Shown: positions 32,241 through 41,800 of the stretch, piece by piece | Numbering within the stretch: the first letter of the stretch is position 1 | Layout: the number at the start of each line of letters is the position of its first letter | Assembly (NCBI GenBank): GCA_965662645.1 | Contig: CBFIII010000003.1 | Location: 62,001-126,000, forward strand | Length of the DNA: 64,000 nucleotides | Source: UBA5342 sp965662645 | GTDB taxonomy: Bacteria; Bacteroidota; Bacteroidia; Bacteroidales; UBA5342 | Reading direction: 5' to 3' | Program-made: the position numbers and the translations under genes | The notes under the pieces: model-generated | Database searches by the model: none | Told to the model about the DNA's origin: nothing | Seen by the model: only the letters and a program-made list of their open reading frames with translations

Positions 32241-33725
32241 ATGCAATTATTAGGAATAGATGTCGGTAGTTCTTCAGTAAAAACGTCCATTATAGATGGT
32301 GTTACAGGTGAATGTTTGGCTTCTGCTTTTTATCCAAAGCAGGAAATGAATATTATAGCTAAACAAACGGGCTGGGCAGAGCAGCAACCTGAAGATTGGT
32401 GGAAGAATATGAAATTAGCTTTAGCTGATTGTTTATTATCCGATAAAGTTGATGGAAGTCAAATTAAGGCTATTGGTATTTCTTATCAGATGCATGGTCT
32501 GGTTATGGTAGATAAAGACCAAAAGGTGCTTCGTCCTTCTATCATCTGGTGTGATAGTAGAGCTACTGAAATAGGTGCAAAAGCTTTTGAAGAAATAGGT
32601 GGTGAGAAATGTTTACAGACATTGCTTAACTCACCTGGTAATTTTACAGCATCAAAACTGAAGTGGGTAAAAGATAACGAACCTGACATTTTTGCAAAAT
32701 GTGATAAAATCATGTTGCCTGGTGACTATATGGCCATGCGTCTTACTGATAGTGTAACTACTACAGCGTCAGGTTTATCAGAAGGTATATTATGGGATTT
32801 TAAAGAAAATAAAGTCTCTGAGAATGTCTTATCTAATTACGGATTGGATATGGCTCTTATTCCTGAGATTGTAGAGACCTTTAGTTCGCAAGGAAAAATT
32901 AATAAAACCATGGCGGCTGAGTTAGGAATATCAGCAGAGGCTGTGGTATCTTATCGTGGAGGCGATCAGCCTAACAATGCACTTTCGTTAAATGTATTAA
33001 AACCAGGAGAAGTAGCTACTACAGCTGGGACTTCGGGTGTAGTATATGGTGTGAGTGGTGATGTTAAATACGATGCCAAATCACGCGTGAATACTTTTGC
33101 TCATGTTAATCATAGTGCAGCAGAAAATCGTTTAGGTGTTTTGCTTTGTATCAATGGTACAGGTATTTTGAACTCTTGGATGAATAACAACGTCGGCGGT
33201 AAGCAGTATAGTTATTCTGAAATGAATGAATTAGCAGCACAGGTGCCTATTGGTTCTGATGGTTTAGTGGTATTGCCTTTTGGAAATGGTGCTGAACGTG
33301 TATTAGAAAATAAAGAAATTGGAGCTCAAGTAAGTCACTTAGCATTTAATTCGCATGCTCAAGCGCATTTATTTCGTGCGGCACAGGAAGGTATCGTGTT
33401 CTCTTTCAAATATGGTATGGATATTATGAAAGAAGTAGGTATTGAGACGAATGTGATTCGCGCAGGTGAAGCTAATATGTTTTTGAGTCCTATCTTTCGT
33501 GAAACGTTGGCTGGTATTACGGGTGCTACTATTGAGTTGTACAATACCGATGGCTCGGTAGGTGCTGCACGTGGTGCTGGTATTGGTTGTGGTTTTTATG
33601 CGACCTTCGATGAGGCATTCAAGAATTTGAAAGTGGTGAAAACCATTAAACCAAAGGCGGAGGATAAAGCGGCTTATGAAATGGCTTATGAGAAATGGCT
33701 TAAGGAATTAAAAGCTAAAATTTAA
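32241..33725 (+). CDS. xylB: Xylulokinase
   Basis: FGGY-family kinase that phosphorylates D-xylulose to xylulose 5-phosphate for the pentose phosphate pathway. 494 residues (normal). The N-terminal ATPase motif is LLGIDVGSSSVKTSIID. Substrate-site motifs GISYQMHGLVMVD and RPSIIWCDSRATEIG are xylulokinase-like. The C-terminal FGGY domain has TAGTSGVVYG and DGSVGAARGAGIG. It is the first gene after the operator-promoter region and is followed by xylA after a 223-nt gap holding a REP-like repeat, so xylA may also be transcribed from read-through. Confidence 0.95.
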   Translation: MQLLGIDVGSSSVKTSIIDGVTGECLASAFYPKQEMNIIAKQTGWAEQQPEDWWKNMKLALADCLLSDKVDGSQIKAIGISYQMHGLVMVDKDQKVLRPSIIWCDSRATEIGAKAFEEIGGEKCLQTLLNSPGNFTASKLKWVKDNEPDIFAKCDKIMLPGDYMAMRLTDSVTTTASGLSEGILWDFKENKVSENVLSNYGLDMALIPEIVETFSSQGKINKTMAAELGISAEAVVSYRGGDQPNNALSLNVLKPGEVATTAGTSGVVYGVSGDVKYDAKSRVNTFAHVNHSAAENRLGVLLCINGTGILNSWMNNNVGGKQYSYSEMNELAAQVPIGSDGLVVLPFGNGAERVLENKEIGAQVSHLAFNSHAQAHLFRAAQEGIVFSFKYGMDIMKEVGIETNVIRAGEANMFLSPIFRETLAGITGATIELYNTDGSVGAARGAGIGCGFYATFDEAFKNLKVVKTIKPKAEDKAAYEMAYEKWLKELKAKI

Positions 33726-33727
33726 AT

Positions 33728-33810
33728 CCCACATTGTGGGTTTTATTTCTCGCAACTTGCTGCGAATAAAAAAGGGTTTCGAATTGATACTCCGTCTTTT
33801 TGTAGCGGAG
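33728..33810. repeat. REP-like palindromic element, copy C
   Basis: CCCACATTGTGGG (33728-33740), CTCGCAACTTGCTGCGAA (33749-33766, near-perfect hairpin) and CTCCGTCTTTTTGTAGCGGAG (33790-33810, hairpin with one-base offset). It starts 2 nt after the xylB stop. It is the best-preserved copy and sets the module order. The rest of the 223-nt gap before xylA (to 33948) shows no clear promoter. Confidence 0.7.
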
Positions 33811-33948
33811 TGTTCATTAGATAATAGATGTTAAAACCTTGTTTTAGGGTTTTGGGAGTAATAGTAACGTGTTTTATAATTAATTAACTAATCTGCATCA
33901 GACTTTTCCCATTTGGGGAAATAGGATGGGGCTAATATTTTTACAACA

Positions 33949-35250
33949 ATGGAATTTTTTAAAGGTATTGACAAAATTAAATTTGAAGGTAAAGAATCTA
34001 AGAATCCTTTAGCCTTTAAGTGGTACGATGAGAACAAAGTAGTAGGGGGTAAAACGATGAAAGAACATATGCGTTTTGCTGTGGCTTATTGGCATACTTT
34101 CTGTGGTGAAGGTGGCGATCCATTTGGACCTGGTACTAAATTGTTTCCTTGGATAAAAGGAGATGCAATGGAAACTGCGAAGCTAAAAGCGGACGCTGCT
34201 TTTGAATTTATTTCTAAAATTGGTGCGCCATATTATTGTTTTCATGATACTGATTTAGTAGGTGATGGTTCTGTTTTTGAAATAGAAGATCGTTTGCATA
34301 AGCTTTTGCCTTATTTACAAGAAAAACAAAAAGAAACAGGTGCTAAGCTTTTGTGGGGAACTGCTAATGTGTTTAGTAACCCTCGTTATATGAATGGTGC
34401 TTCTACCAATCCTGATTTTAGCGTGTTGACTAATGCAGGTGTTCAGGTTAAGAATGCTATTGATACTACTATTGCCTTAGGTGGTGAAAACTACGTATTC
34501 TGGGGAGGTCGTGAAGGTTATATGTCTCTTCTTAATACCAATATGAAGTTGGAGAAAGAAAATTTGGCTATGTTTCTAACTAAAGCTCGTGATTATGCAA
34601 GAGCTCAGGGATTCAAAGGTAACTTCTTGATTGAACCTAAACCTATGGAGCCAACGAAACATCAATATGATGTGGATGCTGAGACGGTAATTGGTTTCTT
34701 ACGTCACCATGGTTTGGATAAAGATTTTAAATTGAATATTGAAGTGAACCATGCTACTTTAGCGGGTCATACTATGGAACACGAATTGCAGTGTGCTGCT
34801 GATGCTGGTATGATGGGATCTATTGATGCTAATAAAGGCGATAATCAGAATGGTTGGGATACCGATGAGTTTCCTACTAATATTGGTGAAACAGCTGTTG
34901 TGATGTACACTATCCTTAAGAATGGTGGTTTGCAAGGTGGTGGTGTTAACTTTGATGCTAAAACGCGTCGTAACTCAACTGATCTTGAGGATATCTTTAT
35001 TGCTCACGTTAGTGGTATGGATACTTTTGCTCGTGGTTTGGTTGTTGCAGACAAAATGATTCAAGATGGTGTTGTTGGTCAATTAGTTGATGATCGTTAT
35101 GCTTCTTTTTCTGCTGGTAATGGTGCTGCTTGGACTAAAGGTGATTTGTCTTTAGAAGATTTACGTAAGATTGCCAAAGAAGCTGGAGAACCTGCTATGA
35201 CTAGTGGTAAACAAGAGCGTTTTGAACAATTGGTAAATACTTATATTTAA
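33949..35250 (+). CDS. xylA: Xylose isomerase
   Basis: Converts D-xylose to D-xylulose using divalent metal ions. 433 residues, the length of class II isomerases from Bacteroides and Piromyces. Motifs: FKWYDENKVVGGKTM, FAVAYWHTFCGEGGDPFG, YYCFHDTDLVGDG with the catalytic His and Asp, and VFWGGREGYMSLLNTNM. Metal-ligand regions are FLIEPKPMEPTKHQYD, LNIEVNHATLAGH and GSIDANKGD. With xylB and xylE it forms the complete bacterial isomerase route for xylose. Confidence 0.98.
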   Translation: MEFFKGIDKIKFEGKESKNPLAFKWYDENKVVGGKTMKEHMRFAVAYWHTFCGEGGDPFGPGTKLFPWIKGDAMETAKLKADAAFEFISKIGAPYYCFHDTDLVGDGSVFEIEDRLHKLLPYLQEKQKETGAKLLWGTANVFSNPRYMNGASTNPDFSVLTNAGVQVKNAIDTTIALGGENYVFWGGREGYMSLLNTNMKLEKENLAMFLTKARDYARAQGFKGNFLIEPKPMEPTKHQYDVDAETVIGFLRHHGLDKDFKLNIEVNHATLAGHTMEHELQCAADAGMMGSIDANKGDNQNGWDTDEFPTNIGETAVVMYTILKNGGLQGGGVNFDAKTRRNSTDLEDIFIAHVSGMDTFARGLVVADKMIQDGVVGQLVDDRYASFSAGNGAAWTKGDLSLEDLRKIAKEAGEPAMTSGKQERFEQLVNTYI

Positions 35251-35421
35251 GTCTTTTCTACGTTCCCGAAGGGGGAGGGCTGGTTCAGTTATCGAATGAG
35301 CATTTGTTTGTTGTGATTGACATTATTAGTTCTTCTTTTATTATGGGGAGATCTTGTATATTACAAAAGTGAATATGAAATTAAAGAGCTTAATTTCTCA
35401 ATTATAATGTGTTCCACTCTT

Positions 35422-35443
35422 CCTTCCTCTTATTTATGGAAGG
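35422..35443 (+). promoter_or_regulatory. Hairpin between xylA and xylE
   Basis: CCTTCC and GGAAGG pair around a 10-nt loop. Flanking pyrimidine and purine runs can extend the stem with G-U pairs. ACTTTTTATT follows 30 nt before xylE, so partial termination or mRNA processing could lower xylE expression. Confidence 0.45.
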
Positions 35444-35473
35444 AGGGGCGGGACTTTTTATTATTTCTAACTT

Positions 35474-36883
35474 ATGAAAAATAACAAGTATTTTATTTAT
35501 GGTATTACCATGGTGGCAGCGTTAGGTGGTTTGCTTTTTGGTTATGATACCGCAGTCATTTCTGGTACTACTCAATCTTTAGGTGCTTTTTTTGTTGATC
35601 CTTTAGGTTTAGATGAGGCTGCTGCCAATTCGTTGAAAGGATTTATTATATCAAGTGCTTTAATTGGTTGTATTATTGGTGGTTTTTCGGGTGGTTTTAT
35701 GAGTAAGACTTATGGTCGTAAGAAGTCATTGATAGTGGCAGCCGTATTGTTTTTCGTTTCTGCTTTAGGTTCATCAATGCCTGAAATCTTTGTACGACCT
35801 ATTGGTGAAGGGGATCATACTTTTATGACTGCTTTTATTATTTATCGTATTCTTGGTGGTATTGGTGTAGGTTTAGCTTCTATGATTTCACCGATGTATA
35901 TATCAGAGATAGCGCCTGCTGATAAGCGTGGTAAGTTGGTTTCTTTTAACCAGTTTGCTATTATCTTTGGTATGTTGGTTGTGTATTTTGTGAACTTCTT
36001 TATTGCCCGTCAGGGAGATGACAATTGGTTGAATGAGATAGGTTGGCGTTATATGTTTGCCTCCGAAATGATTCCTGCATTTTTATTTTTAATTGCGTTA
36101 TTCTTTGTGCCTGAGACACCTCGTTATATGGCTCTTCGTGGACAGGATGCACAGGCTTTCAGTGTGCTCGAAAAACTTAATGGTAAAGAAGTTGCACAGA
36201 AAATCTTAAATGACATCAAAGGTTCTGTTGAACATCATTCTGGAAAATTATTATCTTACGGTATTGGTATTATTGTGGTTGGTATGTTGCTTTCTGCTTT
36301 TCAGCAGTTTGTAGGTATCAATGTGGTATTGTATTATGCACCAGACATTTTCCGTAAGATGGGATCGGGTACTGATGCTGCTTTGATGCAGACTATTATT
36401 GTAGGTGTCATTAACTTGACCTTTACTGTTGTGGCTATTTTTACAGTTGATAAATTTGGTCGTAAACCATTGATGATAATAGGAGCAGTTGGTATGGCTA
36501 TCTCTATGCTTGCTCTAGGTTCTGCTTTCTATGTACAAAGCGTTGGCGTGGGTGCTTTAGTGTTTATGTTAATGTACACCGCTTCTTTTGCCGTAAGTTG
36601 GGGACCTGTATGTTGGGTCTTGTTGTCAGAGATCTTCCCTAATAAAATACGGAGTCAGGCTATGGCTATAGCTGTAGCTACTCAGTGGATTTCAAACTGG
36701 CTTGTTTCTACAACTTTCCCAATGATGAATGATAGTAGTTTCTTAATTGAGAAATTTCATAACGGATTTGCATTTTGGATTTACGGTGTGATGAGTATTA
36801 TTGCAGCTGTCTTTATTTGGAAGTATGTTCCCGAGACTAAAGGAAAGACTTTGGAAGAAATGGAAGGACTTTGGAAGAAGTAG
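35474..36883 (+). CDS. xylE: D-xylose:proton symporter, MFS sugar porter family
   Basis: Inner-membrane sugar transporter with 12 predicted TM helices, 469 residues. Sugar-porter motifs: GGLLFGYDTAVISGT in TM1, GFMSKTYGRKKSL (the D/N-R-x-G-R-R loop), RILGGIGVGLASMISPMYISEIAP, FVPETPRYM after TM6, QQFVGINVVLYYAP in TM7 and VPETKGKTLEEME at the C-terminus. Position after xylB and xylA points to xylose. A strong terminator follows at 36933. The sugar is inferred from context, because glucose and arabinose porters share these motifs. Confidence 0.93.
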   Translation: MKNNKYFIYGITMVAALGGLLFGYDTAVISGTTQSLGAFFVDPLGLDEAAANSLKGFIISSALIGCIIGGFSGGFMSKTYGRKKSLIVAAVLFFVSALGSSMPEIFVRPIGEGDHTFMTAFIIYRILGGIGVGLASMISPMYISEIAPADKRGKLVSFNQFAIIFGMLVVYFVNFFIARQGDDNWLNEIGWRYMFASEMIPAFLFLIALFFVPETPRYMALRGQDAQAFSVLEKLNGKEVAQKILNDIKGSVEHHSGKLLSYGIGIIVVGMLLSAFQQFVGINVVLYYAPDIFRKMGSGTDAALMQTIIVGVINLTFTVVAIFTVDKFGRKPLMIIGAVGMAISMLALGSAFYVQSVGVGALVFMLMYTASFAVSWGPVCWVLLSEIFPNKIRSQAMAIAVATQWISNWLVSTTFPMMNDSSFLIEKFHNGFAFWIYGVMSIIAAVFIWKYVPETKGKTLEEMEGLWKK

Positions 36884-36932
36884 TTTGATATTAAAAAAGT
36901 ATTAAAAAACTACTTTTACTAAGATATTTCTT

Positions 36933-36973
36933 AAAAGCCTCGTGTCTTAATGTGATACGGGGCTTTTATTTTT
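36933..36973 (+). terminator. Terminator of the xyl genes
   Basis: AAAAGCCTCGTGTC pairs with GATACGGGGCTTTT (two mismatches), followed by a T-rich tract. Confidence 0.88.
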
Positions 36974-36974
36974 A

Positions 36975-36982
36975 TACTTTTG
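36975..36982 (+). promoter_or_regulatory. Putative -7 element of the FKBP gene
   Basis: TACTTTTG matches TAnnTTTG and lies 23 nt before the ATG at 37006, directly after the xyl terminator. Confidence 0.6.
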
Positions 36983-37005
36983 TAATGGATTTTAATAATG
37001 TATAG

Positions 37006-37464
37006 ATGAGTAAAAAATTAAGACGCACAGTGGCTAATGAGGAAGAACGTATGATGGCCGATTTACATGAAGCACTTCATTCTAAGAAAACCAATTTACA
37101 GCATTTTGCAGATCTAAAATTAGAAGCTTATAAAGAGGCTGAGAAACTTAATGAATACGTTCGAATGTTTAAGTTTAAAACAACAGAGGGCGAGTATGCT
37201 AAAATGAGGACATCTCTTTCTGTACGTTACGTTGGGTATTTGCCATCAGGGCGTATTTTTGATTCTGGTGTGTTTACATTTTGCTTAGGACGTGGAGAGG
37301 TTATTGAAGCTTGGGATGTGGCTTTTAAACATATGAGAGTAGGAGAAGAGGCTATCATTTTTTGCCCATCAACTACAGCATATGGTCGGGCTGGTGTTGG
37401 TAATGATATTAAATCTTATACCACTTTAATATTTGACGTCACTCTGGAAAAGGTAGGAGCTTAG
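37006..37464 (+). CDS. FKBP-type peptidyl-prolyl cis-trans isomerase
   Basis: 152 residues with no signal peptide, so probably cytoplasmic. An N-terminal helical, charged stretch (1 to about 60) precedes the FKBP domain. Its motifs are VRYVGYLPSGRIFDSG, FCLGRGEVIEAWDVAFKHM (the VIxGW-like strand, here VIEAWD), GEEAIIFCPSTTAYG and TLIFDVTLEKV. Replacement of the usual IPG/GW region by EAWDVA is common in exported FKBPs of this phylum. It speeds proline isomerisation in folding proteins. It has its own promoter, and a convergent gene follows. Confidence 0.85.
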   Translation: MSKKLRRTVANEEERMMADLHEALHSKKTNLQHFADLKLEAYKEAEKLNEYVRMFKFKTTEGEYAKMRTSLSVRYVGYLPSGRIFDSGVFTFCLGRGEVIEAWDVAFKHMRVGEEAIIFCPSTTAYGRAGVGNDIKSYTTLIFDVTLEKVGA

Positions 37465-37587
37465 AATTTTTGTGATGTGATTTTCGTGGTGATTTTAACT
37501 GGGGTCGAAAATGAGGTGTTAAATAAGTCCTCCTTGCCTTTATTAGTTGTTATGTTGACTTATAACTATTTCCCTGGAAAGTTTGAA

Positions 37588-37932
37588 TCAACCACCTGAA
37601 CGTTTAGTTTTATAGCCCTCTGTAATTAAAAGTTGTACTAATTTATCACAAAAGTCACCCTGAATAATAATTTCGCCATCCTTGGCTGAACCACCAACCC
37701 CACATTTTGATTTTAGTTTTTTCCCTAATTCTTTTAAATCATTATTAGAGCCTACAAAACCAGTAATTAATGTTACTGCTTTACCTCTGCGATTACGTTT
37801 GTCGAGACACACACGTAGCTTTTGTTGTTGAGGAGGAAGTGTTTCTTGTTCTTGATCTTCTTCGTTTTCGTAGTTGAAATCAGAATTTGTAGAATATACC
37901 GTTCCTAGTCGCTTTTTCCAGTCGTTTGCCAT
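37588..37932 (-). CDS. SUI1/YciH-family translation factor
   Basis: 114 residues. A variable N-terminal half (1-45) is followed by the SUI1/eIF1 fold: LRVCLDKRNRRGKAVTLITGF, NDLKELGKKLKSKCGVGGSA with the conserved KCGxGGS loop, then KDGEIIIQGDFCDKLVQLL. Eukaryotic eIF1 monitors start-codon choice; the bacterial YciH role is less clear and may involve stress-time control of initiation. It converges with the FKBP gene. Confidence 0.92.
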   Translation of the reverse strand: MANDWKKRLGTVYSTNSDFNYENEEDQEQETLPPQQQKLRVCLDKRNRRGKAVTLITGFVGSNNDLKELGKKLKSKCGVGGSAKDGEIIIQGDFCDKLVQLLITEGYKTKRSGG

Positions 37933-38129
37933 ATCTTGAGAAATATATAAATTATGCTTTTACAAAATTACTTACAAAATGTAAGAATCATCGGATTATC
38001 TAAAAATAATGTGATTTTATTTGACTCTTATTTTTGAATTTTGATTCAAATCATGAATGCAACTTTTAGTATTATTTTATTGTTGTTTATTTGTTTAAAT
38101 AAGGAGTAAACTTGAAATTAATTTTCTAC

Positions 38130-38159
38130 TTGACATTTTGTCAGTATTTCATACCTTTG
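38130..38159 (+). promoter_or_regulatory. Putative promoter with no gene close downstream
   Basis: TTG (38130-38132), 19 nt and TACCTTTG (38152-38159) fit the Bacteroidota form. The nearest plus-strand gene starts at 38885, over 700 nt away, so the transcript would be a long leader or a non-coding RNA crossing the REP-like element at 38201. Confidence 0.45.
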
Positions 38160-38200
38160 GACTTTAATTTTAAAATTTTTAGATACTATTTATTTTAACC

Positions 38201-38287
38201 CCCATATTGTGGGTTTTATTCCCCGAAGTTTGCTGCAAATGGTGAACTGTTTTTTTATTTGATACTCTGTCTGCTTGTAGCGGGGGT
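38201..38287. repeat. REP-like palindromic element, copy D
   Basis: CCCATATTGTGGG (38201-38213), CCCCGAAGTTTGCTGCAAAT (38221-38240) and ACTCTGTCTGCTTGTAGCGGGGGT (38263-38286, read as shorter blocks ACTCTGTCTG, CTTG, TAGCGGGGGT). Module order and spacing match copy C at 33728, but every hairpin has mismatches. Confidence 0.6.
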
Positions 38288-38884
38288 ATTTCCTTTTTTT
38301 GTGTATGCTATATTCTGTATTTGAGATGCAGATGCTGTGATTATCTAATCTAATTTTGGTTTGTAAGCTGATAGAAGAAAATGATATAACCACTTTCCTA
38401 TAAAACAGAACGTATTCAAAGCCAAAGTGCCCATTTTCAAATTTATATAAGAATCTTGTTGTTTTTGTTCTATTTTTATTCCGTAAATACGAATGTTAAT
38501 GCCTTTAGAAAAATTATTGGTGAAATAAGCTAGTATATATTTTTTAATAAATTCGTTACAAACTAAATAGTGTAAAGCAAATAGTGTTGTCTGCCATAGG
38601 TTGGTATTTTGATTTCTGAAGAAAATACAATTTTGTGTTGGTATCTCACATTATTCGCAAAGTGTCTTAAGATAACGCATATATTCCACTGTTCTTAAGT
38701 GTGATATGTATTTTTGTTTTTATTACATCGAAAAAAGATCAGTATTTCGCTTTAGTCACTTATATACACTTATGAGATTGTCTAAAATGCGACAATAAAT
38801 TCACTTATTATGTTTTGATTATTAAATTATAGTAATTCGAAGAATCTTTAATTATTTATATATTAACCTTTAAAAACCGAATTC
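38288..38884. other. Gene-free region before the giant surface protein
   Basis: About 600 nt of AT-rich sequence with no convincing gene. A partial inverted repeat around CTTAAGA lies near 38660-38700. The last bases before ATG 38885 are TTAACCTTTAAAAACCGAATTC, read as TTTAAAAACCGAAT plus TC, matching the orphan leader at 10400. No TAnnTTTG element is seen close to the start codon. Confidence 0.5.
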
Positions 38885-41800
38885 ATGAAAAAACTACTAC
38901 TTATTTCCGTTTTGTGTGGAATGATTAGTGTTGTTGGAGCGCAAACTAATGTGTCAGGTACTATAACTATCGATAGTACTTTCTCTCTTTCTGAAAGCCC
39001 TTACAATGTCACTTCAAATATGATTGTAAGTAAGGGTGTTACCTTAACTGTAGATTCTGGTGTTGTTGTGAAATTTTATGATGGTACCAGTCTCGATATG
39101 AAAGGAACTCTTAATGCTACTAATGCTATTTTTACTTCTATTAACACTGTTGCAGTGAAAGGGGCTTGGGATGGTATCATTGCGGGCTATAATGCTGATA
39201 CGGCTAAGATATTTCTTAATAATTGTTCGGTTTCTTATGCTACCGAAATTTACCTTGTTGGAGGTACAGCTAATATTCATAACTGTTCTATTCAAAATTG
39301 TGAGAATTATGGACTTCTTGTTGATGAAGCTGTTGATTTAAACTTAACATCTACGACAATTTCTGATAATCATATTCCTGTTCAGTTTAATGGTATGCCT
39401 CATTTGATTATAGATCAGTTGAATGATTTTCAAGGTAATGATATTGATAAACTAAAAATAGACGTTAACAGTATTTCTACTAGTTCTACTTTGCCTTTTA
39501 TTAATATTCCTTATAATGTTACTTCTTCATTTACGGTGAATCGAGGTGTTACGTTGACGGTAGATTCTGGTGTTGTTGTTGAATTTGATGATGAAACTAA
39601 ACTAGAAGTGCTTGGTCATCTTATAGCTAACAAAGCTAAATTTACATCTGTGAATGCTCCTGTAGCAGCGAAAGGTGACTGGAATGGTATCAGGGTGGGT
39701 TATAATTGTGATACTGCCTTGATAAATCTTAATGAATGTTCGGTTTCTTTTGCTACCGAAATTTACCTTGTCGAAGGAACTGCTAATATTAATAATTGTG
39801 CTATTCAAAATGGTGAGAATTATGGACTGTTGGTTGATGGTGGTGTTGATTTAAACTTAACATCTACTACGATTTCTGATAATCATATTCCCGTTCAGTT
39901 CAATGGTTGGCCTAATATGACTATTGACGGGTTGAATGATTTTCAAGGCAATGATATTGATAAATTAATGATACAGAGTAATGCCAAAACGAGTACTAAC
40001 TGTACTTTGCCCTCTCTTAATGTTCCTTATCAAGTGATCGCATCAGTTACTGTAGCTACTAATGTGACGCTTACTGTGAATTCCGGTGTGCTTATGGAAT
40101 TCAATGATGCAACCGGTCTTTTAGTGCGTGGTACTCTTGTGGCAAACAATGTTACGTTTACATCAGTTAATGCAGAAGCTCAAAGAGGAGATTGGAATGG
40201 TATTCAAATAGGAAATACTTATGGTGGTGGAGTAATGAATATGAGTGATTGTTCTATTCTTTTTGCTAAGAAAAACTATATGTACAGTGGAGTTGCTAGT
40301 ATTGACAATACTACTATCCAGAATGCTTCAGAGACGGGATTGTATGTGGAGGGCACGTTTACACTTGACTTAACTTCTTCTACTATTTCGGCAAGTGCAT
40401 TGCCTATGAAGTTGAATAATTTTCCTGCTTTAACTACAAATACCGTTAATGATTTTGAAGGAAACGATATCGATCGTGTGGAAATATATGGTTCTACATT
40501 AAATCATGATTGTAATCTTCCTTTTGTTAATGTACCTTATTATTTTATCAGTAATTTGACTGTAAACAATAATGCGACTTTGACTGTTGATCGAGATAAT
40601 ATTCTTTTAGTGAATAATATACAGGTGGATGCTGGAGCTTCTTTGGTGGTTTTATCCAATACTATTTTTAAGACACTTAGCATTTCCTATGGTATCTATG
40701 TTAATGGTACAATGACAGCTGAGGCTGATCCCACAGAATTTATATATTTTACCAGTGGTAAAGATGATAACTGGGGAGGAGATACTAATAATGATGCTGG
40801 CGCTACAGATCCTGCTAGTGAAAATTGGGGAGGCATACGTTTGATTGGAACGGGCTCTAATGCTAGTTCTCTTGTCAGATGTAAGGTGCGTTTTGCAGGA
40901 TATAACGACCGTGGTGGTATTTCTTTGACTAATTCTAGTCCTACGATTGATTCCTGTGATATAACAACGAATTATTATGGTATTTATATTGCTGAAGCTT
41001 CTAACCCAACGATTAGTAATACAACGATTGGTTCTAGTGATATGACTCCTATTGCCATGTCATTTGAAGCTAATCCAGTATTTTCTTATAATATTCTTTC
41101 GTTTAGTGATAATGAATATGATGCCATAGGTCTCCTTGGCGGAACAATGACGACTGATGGACATATCATTAAACGTAACTTTACGGGAATTGATAATATC
41201 ACATATTTCTTATTGGATAAGGTGATAGTTCCAGAAACAAAGACTTTGACGATTGATCCTGGTATTGTTATAAAAGCAGATGCACATTATACAAGTCGTA
41301 ACAGGAACATTGTAGTAGAGGGTACACTTATTGCCAACGGAACTGAAGCCGAGAACATCATCTTTACTTCGGCTAAGGATGATAATCACGGTAATCCTGG
41401 TGATACTAATAAAGACGGAACAACAGAAACACCTGCTATTGGTGATTTTGGAGCCATTGTTTTTGCTCCTAGCAGTAGTTCTAGTTCTTCATTGACTTAT
41501 AGTAATGTGAAGTATGCCAAAGGTTACCGTTATGAAGAGTATTTAGATCAATACGTGACTGATGCTGCCGTTATTACAGTGAATTCTAGCCCTACCATTA
41601 GTCATAACCTGATAAAAGATGTGACTCAAGGCATTAGATGTTATGAGGCATCTCAACCCACTATCTCTAACAATAGTGTGGTCAATGCATCAAGCACACC
41701 ATTTGCAATTTCTGGTTCTGCTACTCCAACTTTCTCGGATAATACCTTTACTAATGCAGGGGTGTTAGCTCTAGGGTTGATTGGTGGTAATATGAGTCAA

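Noticed and set aside
35255..35280. CCC/GGG-rich stretch after xylA as another REP copy
   Set aside because: Only a loose TCCCGAAGGGGGA resemblance with a mismatch, and the other modules are missing.
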